This document shows positions 1-4,241 of a stretch of DNA of 5,487 nucleotides, one piece after another. Numbering within the stretch: the stretch's first letter is position 1; every line of letters starts with the position of its first letter. The position numbers were made by a program, and so were the translations under genes. The notes below the pieces were generated by a model. The model was not told the origin of the DNA. It saw only the letters and a program-made list of their open reading frames with translations, and did not search any database. The DNA is from Chloroflexota bacterium (GTDB taxonomy: Bacteria > Chloroflexota > Anaerolineae > Anaerolineales > DRMV01), in NCBI GenBank assembly GCA_013154225.1, contig JAADCW010000228.1, positions 1-5,487 of the forward strand, in the 5' to 3' direction.

Positions 1-921
1 CTTCGCTTCACCCCCAGCGCCCTCTCCCACATCTTCCGCAACCCCATCTACAAAGGCGAACTCCACTACGGCGACCTCATCATCCCCGACTACTGCACCC
101 CCATCGTCTCCCCAGAAACCTGGGAAACCGTCCAGGAACGCCACCGCCAACTCAAACGCATCCAAAGCCCCACCCACCCGCGCCGTCACCGCTCCCCCTA
201 CCTCCTCTCCGGCCGCGTCTACTGCGCGCGCTGTGGCCGCCCCCTGCAAGGTCACACCAGCATCCGCATCAAAAACGGCAAACGCTACGAATACCAGCGC
301 TACGTCTGCCCCAACGCGCGCCGCGGCCAATGCACCGCACCTGCCATCCGCAAAACCGACCTCGAAACCGTCGTCCTCGAAGAAACCCGCAAACTCCTCA
401 CCCCCGAAACCCTCGCTCCCCTGCTCGCCGAACACCAGGCCCAACGGCAAAAACACCGCAAAACCGCCCAAACCGAGGCCAAAGCACTCGCCCGCGCCCT
501 CGCCGCGGCCGAACGGCGCATCACCAACCTTACCAACGCCATCGCCAACGCAGGCCCCACCGAAGCCCTCCTCCAAGCCCTCGACAAAGCCGAAACCGAA
601 CGCCGCACCCTCCGCGCCCAACAACGCGCCCTCACCGCCGACGACTTCCCCATCATCCCCGACCCCGAAGCCTGGGCCGCAGCCCTCCGCACCGCCATTA
701 CCGACGCCCTGGCCGCCGATAATCCCGAAACATTACGCAGCCTTATCCATACCCTCATTGTGCGCGTCGAAGTCGAACGCCTCACCGACCCCCACCGCCT
801 CCGCGGCGTCCTCTACCTCACCCTCCCCCTCGAAAACGAAAAAAGCACGACTTCCAACGACGGAAGTCGTGCCTATAATTCAAGCCCCAGGCGGGATTTG
901 AACCCGCGACCCACTGCTTAG
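1..921 (+). CDS. Large serine recombinase, C-terminal part (5' end outside window)
   Basis: Frame 1 is open from the first base to a TAG at 919-921 (306 residues). The N-terminal catalytic domain is left of the window. Residues 1-50 match the end of the 'Recombinase' DNA-binding domain, with the hallmark IFRNPIYKGEL at 11-21 and a P-IV-ETWE segment at 34-43. Residues 67-120 form a zinc beta-ribbon with the likely ligands C75, C78, C103 and C111. Residues 122-215 are rich in Ala, Glu, Arg and Gln and probably form the coiled coil that such integrases use to bring sites together. The family normally ends near a segment like LYLTLPLEN (271-279). Here the last 27 residues are encoded by a terminator hairpin and by antisense tRNA sequence, so the tail is probably acquired. 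Coding bias is foreign to the window: 27 of 35 Leu codons are CTC, whereas the membrane protein at 1699-3576 begins with mostly TTG, CTT, CTA and TTA. It likely performs site-specific integration or excision of a mobile element. Whether the N-terminus is intact cannot be seen. Confidence 0.9.
   Translation, partial: LRFTPSALSHIFRNPIYKGELHYGDLIIPDYCTPIVSPETWETVQERHRQLKRIQSPTHPRRHRSPYLLSGRVYCARCGRPLQGHTSIRIKNGKRYEYQRYVCPNARRGQCTAPAIRKTDLETVVLEETRKLLTPETLAPLLAEHQAQRQKHRKTAQTEAKALARALAAAERRITNLTNAIANAGPTEALLQALDKAETERRTLRAQQRALTADDFPIIPDPEAWAAALRTAITDALAADNPETLRSLIHTLIVRVEVERLTDPHRLRGVLYLTLPLENEKSTTSNDGSRAYNSSPRRDLNPRPTA
839..872 (-). terminator. Intrinsic terminator of the lipB / tRNA-Arg transcription unit
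   Basis: Read on the - strand, an 11-bp perfect stem (862-872 paired with 845-855, GCACGACTTCC/GGAAGTCGTGC) has a 6-nt loop and is followed at once by six T (844-839), then CG and four more T. This is a textbook rho-independent terminator, 10 nt past the tRNA 3' end. On the + strand the hairpin is followed by CTATAATTC, with no T run, so it should not stop recombinase transcripts well. The whole hairpin lies in frame within the recombinase coding region. Confidence 0.88.
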
Positions 922-955
922 GAGGCAGTTGCTCTATCCTCTGAGCTACTGGGGC
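883..955 (-). tRNA. tRNA-Arg (anticodon CCU)
   Basis: The - strand folds as a complete 73-nt cloverleaf. The acceptor stem is GCCCCAG/CTGGGGC (7 bp, perfect). The D arm is GCTC/GAGC with loop AGAGGATA, the anticodon stem is ACTGC/GCAGT with loop CTCCTAA, the variable loop is 5 nt (GGGTC), and the T arm is GCGGG/CCCGC with loop TTCAAAT. Loop positions 34-36 read CCT, so it decodes AGG. A20 in the D loop and C35 are known arginine identity bases, and both are present. CCA is not encoded. Base 73 (the discriminator, at 883) is U, where bacterial arginine tRNAs usually have A or G. The gene lies 16 nt downstream of lipB and just before a terminator. The facing recombinase frame ends within it. 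Confidence 0.95.
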
Positions 956-971
956 ATATCGTTTCGGCGCA

Positions 972-1694
972 TCAAATTATACCATCGGGCGCTGGCTCAC
1001 AGCGCATTCCCTCGCAGTCAAACGCCGCGGCAAAGGCTTCGGCCACTGCGTTTGCCACTGTTTCCACAGCAGGGGGCGGTTGGAGGAAGTCGGCTAAATT
1101 GGCAACGGCGTACCCTTTCAAACCACAGCCGATAATGCCATCCCAATGCTCGCGGGCCGTGGCCACATTGAGGGCAAAGCCGTGTTGGGAAACCCCGCGG
1201 GCATCAACCCGCACGCCAATGGCCGCGATTTTTGCGGGCTCCTCAGAAGGCAAACGCACCCACACCCCTGTCATGCCCTCCATGCGAAAACCCCGCACGC
1301 CAAAAACTTCCAAAACCCGAATGAGCACATCTTCCAACCGTCGTAAATACCCAACGTAATCCCCCTGCGGCAGCCTTGGCCGCCCCTGGGCATCTGGCGC
1401 GGGTTTACCCAATGGGAGAATAGGATAGCCCACCACCTGCCCCGGGCCGTGATAGGTCACATCGCCCCCGCGGTCGCTCCACACCACTTTAATGCCGCGC
1501 TGACGCGCGCCTTCTTCGCCCCAAAGCAGATGGGCGAGTTTCCCCTGGCGGCCAAAGGTAAACGTGGGGGGATGGGTGAGCAACAACAACGTGGGCGGAT
1601 GCGCGCCCGAAGCCACCTGGCGGGCCAGGCGACGCTGGATCGCCCACGCGGAAGTGTATGGCACTTCACCAAGCCAATAGCAGCGGCACTGCAT
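972..1694 (-). CDS. lipB: Octanoyl-[acyl-carrier protein]:protein N-octanoyltransferase LipB
   Basis: LipB moves the octanoyl group from acyl-carrier protein to lysines of lipoyl domains, the first step of de novo lipoate assembly before LipA adds sulfur. It acts in the cytoplasm. The family signatures are clear in the 240 residues: THPPTFTFGRQG at 40-51, the active-site RGGDVTYHGPGQ at 75-86, TGVWV at 142-146, the catalytic-type Lys in AKIAAIGVRV (K155), SQHGFALNV at 169-177, and the catalytic-type Cys in IIGCGLKG (C190). Length is slightly above E. coli LipB (213), mainly through a Pro-rich loop at 98-112. I chose the ATG at 1694, which lies 4 nt after the stop of the upstream membrane gene. 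A TTG at 1727 would add 11 residues overlapping that gene. AAAGGG directly abuts the ATG, which is too close for a good ribosome site, so coupled reinitiation is likely. The final codons also form a promoter for the tRNA. Confidence 0.95.
   Translation of the reverse strand: MQCRCYWLGEVPYTSAWAIQRRLARQVASGAHPPTLLLLTHPPTFTFGRQGKLAHLLWGEEGARQRGIKVVWSDRGGDVTYHGPGQVVGYPILPLGKPAPDAQGRPRLPQGDYVGYLRRLEDVLIRVLEVFGVRGFRMEGMTGVWVRLPSEEPAKIAAIGVRVDARGVSQHGFALNVATAREHWDGIIGCGLKGYAVANLADFLQPPPAVETVANAVAEAFAAAFDCEGMRCEPAPDGII
976..984 (-). promoter_or_regulatory. Extended -10 promoter for tRNA-Arg inside the lipB 3' end
   Basis: The - strand reads TGGTATAAT (984 to 976): a consensus TATAAT box preceded by the TGn extension, which allows sigma-70 type promoters to work without a -35 box. 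No good -35 is seen at 16-18 bp. A start about 7 nt downstream would give a leader of roughly 13 nt before tRNA G1 at 955. The box coincides with the lipB codons for Gly-Ile-Ile just before the TGA, so it could also arise by chance from coding sequence. Confidence 0.5.
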
Positions 1695-1698
1695 CCCT

Positions 1699-3576
1699 TT
1701 AATCCATTGCAGCCATAAACACAGCAAAGAACAAAGGAAGAAGCAAACTCAAAACCCACGAAACCAGCGAGAAAATGCCCACATAGGCCAACGCAGTCCA
1801 CAGGGCACTGGTGCGCCCAAGCCGCGGCTGTTTGTCTTGGGCCAGGGCTTCCAGGGCTTCTTTTGCACGGCGGGAGGCCTTTTGCTCTGCCTGCACCCAA
1901 AACCAGCGGCCCGGCTGGCTTCCCGGCACGACTAAACGATCACCTTCAAAGGAGGCCAGCCATGCCTGCCAGGCAGGGGAAAGGGCAAGGAGTTCGTCTT
2001 CCGAAAGCAGAACCACGGCGAAATTGGGCGCGTTCTCGCCCGGAGGTGGCTCCGAGGGGGCGTAAACGGTCAACGGCAACTGCAATCCCTGACTTCGCAG
2101 GGCTTCCAGCCACGCCGACTGCGGCAGAGCCAGTGCCAGCATGGGCACTTTGACCTGCTTTTGCTCCAGAGCTCGCTCAGCTTGGCGATCGGCGCGCAAA
2201 ACCCAGGCATGGTAGGCCAAAACGCCCCCGCTCCACAGGGTCATCAACAGCATATAAAAGAAAGTGACGCCGTGAAAGTCTCCACCCAACAACATCACCA
2301 AAACCTGGAAGACGCTTCCAATGGCAAAACCCAACGTAGCCAGCAAGGCAAGGAACAAAATAGCATACAGATACACCCGCCGCGTCAGGCTGGCACGTGC
2401 CCGAATGTCGGCTTGCGCTTCCTGCTGCAAAGCCCGCCAGGGGAAGGCCCATAACGCGCCGCCCAAAAGCAAACCCGTAATGCCCGCGGACAGCGCCTGA
2501 TTGCTGGCAATGGTGCCTGGCCATAGGCTATCCAGGATGTAACTCAACAGCGCGCCAACGCCTGTGCTCAATACAAGCAACCCCACGAAGGCCAGCAAAC
2601 TCAGCACCAACCGATGCACTGTGGCCTTGCGGCTACTCTCCCAAACCGACAAGAAGCGCGCCAAGCCCCATTGGGCCACTGCCCATAAGCCCATCCAGGG
2701 CAACCCCAGGGTGACCAAACGGCGTACCAGCATGTAGAGAGATTCGTTTTCACCCAGCAGGTAGAGCAAAAAGCCGTTGAGCACGATCCCCACAACGGTC
2801 AAAGCCGTGGCCAAGCCGCTCAGAGCCCACAACACCAAAAAGCCCACCACCACTGGCGACTGCCGGGTCTCTGCATCCTGGAACATCCAACGCCACCAAC
2901 GACGGCCCCACAGCCCCCATATCAACAACCCACCAGCAAGCAACACTGCTCCCTGCGAGGCTGTTTCCAGCGGTGTATGGGGAGCAAAAGCAAAATCGGC
3001 ATTTTCGGCAGGGAAAATCACGCTCAAAAGTTTCTGCACCCCCAAAAGCACCCACAGAAGGCTATACGAAAGCCAGAGCAGACGATACCACAACCGGCCC
3101 AGGGCATAATTTTCGGGGATGGGCGGCGTCTCCTCCTTCCGCACCACCGTAAAGAAATACCACCCTACCAGCGCATGAGGAATCCCCATTGCCACAGCCC
3201 ATTCCCAAGAGAACTGGGGGAACAGGCGCTCCGAGGGAAGCGCAAACGCTGCTTCCAAACCGCGCGCCAACAAAGCCATGCCCGCGTGCAAAACCACGCC
3301 CCAAGTCAACGCCAACAAAACATACAATGCCAAAGCCCGCACGCCCGATGTGCGTTCCTCTTCCTCCGCAGCCGCATCCTTCTGCACCCAACGCCAATGC
3401 AGGGCAAAAACCGGCATTGCGATGAGCAACCCAGCCAACGGCAAGGCTAAATCTTCGGGCGTGGTGTAAAGGCGTCCACGCAAGGCTTTATGCAACAAGC
3501 CCGCCACATCCCAAAGCCAAATTTCCAAAGTAACAATGACCGCTAAATAAGCATACAAACGCCGTAGCGTAGCCAT
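1699..3576 (-). CDS. DUF5671-like polytopic membrane protein with a soluble C-terminal insert
   Basis: This 625-residue membrane protein is of unknown function. I recognise the style of repeated DUF5671-like helices common in Chloroflexota, but no enzymatic motif. Hydrophobic helices appear around residues 5-27, 45-62, 79-103, 126-146, 162-187, 208-224, 240-273, 284-305, 319-350, 364-381, 398-430 and 438-460. They recur as similar units: an Arg/aromatic start such as RRLYAYL (5-11), RLWYRLL (161-167) and RRVYLYA (399-405), then paired helices ending in basic/Trp turns such as HWRWVQKD, WGRRWWRW and HAWVLRAD. Residues 461-588 are hydrophilic (an EQKQVK start, then alternating strands and helices such as NFAVVLLSEDELLAL) and look like a soluble domain. 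Two closing helices follow at 589-622. The start is well supported by GGAGGTGA upstream. The stop TAA at 1701-1699 lies 4 nt before lipB. The number and borders of the helices are read by eye. Transport, sensing or envelope roles are all possible. Confidence 0.85.
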   Translation of the reverse strand: MATLRRLYAYLAVIVTLEIWLWDVAGLLHKALRGRLYTTPEDLALPLAGLLIAMPVFALHWRWVQKDAAAEEEERTSGVRALALYVLLALTWGVVLHAGMALLARGLEAAFALPSERLFPQFSWEWAVAMGIPHALVGWYFFTVVRKEETPPIPENYALGRLWYRLLWLSYSLLWVLLGVQKLLSVIFPAENADFAFAPHTPLETASQGAVLLAGGLLIWGLWGRRWWRWMFQDAETRQSPVVVGFLVLWALSGLATALTVVGIVLNGFLLYLLGENESLYMLVRRLVTLGLPWMGLWAVAQWGLARFLSVWESSRKATVHRLVLSLLAFVGLLVLSTGVGALLSYILDSLWPGTIASNQALSAGITGLLLGGALWAFPWRALQQEAQADIRARASLTRRVYLYAILFLALLATLGFAIGSVFQVLVMLLGGDFHGVTFFYMLLMTLWSGGVLAYHAWVLRADRQAERALEQKQVKVPMLALALPQSAWLEALRSQGLQLPLTVYAPSEPPPGENAPNFAVVLLSEDELLALSPAWQAWLASFEGDRLVVPGSQPGRWFWVQAEQKASRRAKEALEALAQDKQPRLGRTSALWTALAYVGIFSLVSWVLSLLLPLFFAVFMAAMD

Positions 3577-3580
3577 CCAT

Positions 3581-3588
3581 TCACCTCC
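3581..3588 (-). promoter_or_regulatory. Strong ribosome binding site of the membrane protein gene
   Basis: GGAGGTGA on the - strand lies 4 nt before the ATG at 3576, with 7 nt between GGAGG and the ATG. It fixes this start over the nearby out-of-frame ATG at 3580. Confidence 0.85.
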
Positions 3589-3594
3589 AAAATG

Positions 3595-3613
3595 GGCGAC
3601 GTTTCACATCGCC
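3595..3613 (-). other. Small hairpin in the leader between two operon genes
   Basis: GGCGATG and CGTCGCC pair over 7 bp (one T.G wobble) around a 5-nt TGAAA loop, in the 50-nt gap between the NTF2-like gene and the membrane protein gene. It sits just upstream of the ribosome binding site. Only a CATTTT follows, so it is a weak attenuator candidate at best. It could also be an mRNA processing or stability element, or chance. Confidence 0.3.
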
Positions 3614-3626
3614 AAAACACGCCATA

Positions 3627-4121
3627 TCAGTCGTGCAGGCTATCATCCATGCAAGGCGCTTCCCAACGCCCCCAAAGGCCCAACTGAGGCGGCAACCCCA
3701 CAATTTTCCACTGCCCGTTTTCCCGCTCCAGCGTGACGTTATCTGTTTCCCGATAAGTGTAGGGATCAAACGGGCCGCTTTCATTGTGGAATGAAACCGT
3801 CACCCAGGCGCGATCCCCTTCGATCATTTCGTCTTCAATGTCCACGGCCGTGTACAAACGGAAGCCGCTCATGTCGCTAATGAATTCATCTAGGGAAGGC
3901 TTACACGGCATCGCCCCCAGGCGCTGATAGGCCTGCTCCCAATCACGACGTTGAACCGCGAGCAAATAGTTGTACACCACATCCTTGGGGGAATTCTCCG
4001 CGCGGTAGTGCACGTTTTGGCTGCGCTTCCACGCCACGCCCAACGCCACCAGAGCCAACAGGAACAGCACCAGCAACATCCCCCAGAAAAAACGATCGTG
4101 TGATTTATTTTCGGACATCAT
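3627..4121 (-). CDS. Membrane-anchored NTF2-like protein of unknown function
   Basis: The product has 164 residues. Residues 1-10 are polar, 11-31 form one strong transmembrane helix (FFWGMLLVLFLLALVALGVAW), and WKR follows. The remainder is therefore probably outside the membrane, held by an uncleaved anchor. Residues 44-145 have the order seen in small NTF2-like folds: a helix SPKDVVYNYLLAVQRRDWEQAYQRL (44-68), a short loop, then strands DRAWVTVSF (103-111), TDNVTLERENG (126-136) and QWKIVGLP (137-144). The phrase 'one helix, repeated work per turn of reaction, then ENGQWKIVG' is typical of such domains in general, but no active-site residues stand out. Two cysteines, C73 and C157, could form a disulfide. 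I chose the ATG at 4121 because AGGAGG lies 7 nt upstream. A TTG at 4175 would overlap the promoter. It is the first gene of the operon with the membrane protein and lipB, and a partner role to the membrane protein is plausible but not shown. Confidence 0.8.
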   Translation of the reverse strand: MMSENKSHDRFFWGMLLVLFLLALVALGVAWKRSQNVHYRAENSPKDVVYNYLLAVQRRDWEQAYQRLGAMPCKPSLDEFISDMSGFRLYTAVDIEDEMIEGDRAWVTVSFHNESGPFDPYTYRETDNVTLERENGQWKIVGLPPQLGLWGRWEAPCMDDSLHD

Positions 4122-4128
4122 CAAATGG

Positions 4129-4134
4129 CCTCCT
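4129..4134 (-). promoter_or_regulatory. Ribosome binding site of the NTF2-like gene
   Basis: AGGAGG on the - strand, 7 nt before the first of two adjacent ATG codons (4121 and 4118). It decides this start over the longer reading frame that opens at 4175. Confidence 0.85.
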
Positions 4135-4165
4135 GGGCTAATCCCAACAACGGCATGGCAGTTAC

Positions 4166-4195
4166 ATTGTAGCAAGAAAAGGAAGAAAACGCCAA
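4166..4195 (-). promoter_or_regulatory. Promoter of the NTF2-like / DUF5671 / lipB / tRNA unit
   Basis: On the - strand, TTGGCG (4195-4190), an 18-bp spacer, and TACAAT (4171-4166) preceded by TGC give an extended -10 promoter. The predicted start near 4159 leaves a leader of about 38 nt before the ATG. The -35 hexamer lies within the 3' arm of the upstream gene's terminator hairpin, and the spacer is its T-rich tail. Boxes were matched by eye, and no other candidate is as good in the gap 4122-4241. Confidence 0.55.
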
Positions 4196-4225
4196 CGGCC
4201 CCGCCATGTTTGACGGGACCGTTGG
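4175..4225 (-). terminator. Intrinsic terminator of the secreted Pro-Thr-rich protein gene
   Basis: On the - strand, 4225-4212 pairs with 4205-4192 over 14 bp (two T.G wobbles; outer part CCAACGG/CCGTTGG) around a 6-nt AAACAT loop. A T-rich tail (CGTTTTCTTCCTTTTCTT) follows. It begins 16 nt past the TGA of the secreted protein gene. Confidence 0.82.
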
Positions 4226-4241
4226 GGGAGAGGGGTGCTAC

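Noticed and set aside
874..879. Perfect TATAAT on the + strand after the terminator hairpin
   Set aside because: It has no TGn extension and only a poor -35 (TTCCAA), and it would drive antisense transcription into the tRNA; probably chance.
233..901. Long + strand frame rich in Pro, Ser and Ala
   Set aside because: It is an out-of-frame shadow of the recombinase, created by its C-rich coding strand; the real frame has the zinc ribbon and the recombinase motifs.
1695..1727. Upstream TTG start for lipB at 1727
   Set aside because: It overlaps the end of the membrane protein gene and adds residues (LCLWLQWIKG) outside the family's usual start; the ATG at 1694 fits better.
4122..4175. Longer N-terminus of the NTF2-like protein from TTG at 4175
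   Set aside because: It would start inside the -10 promoter region; AGGAGG at 4129-4134 sets the start at 4121.
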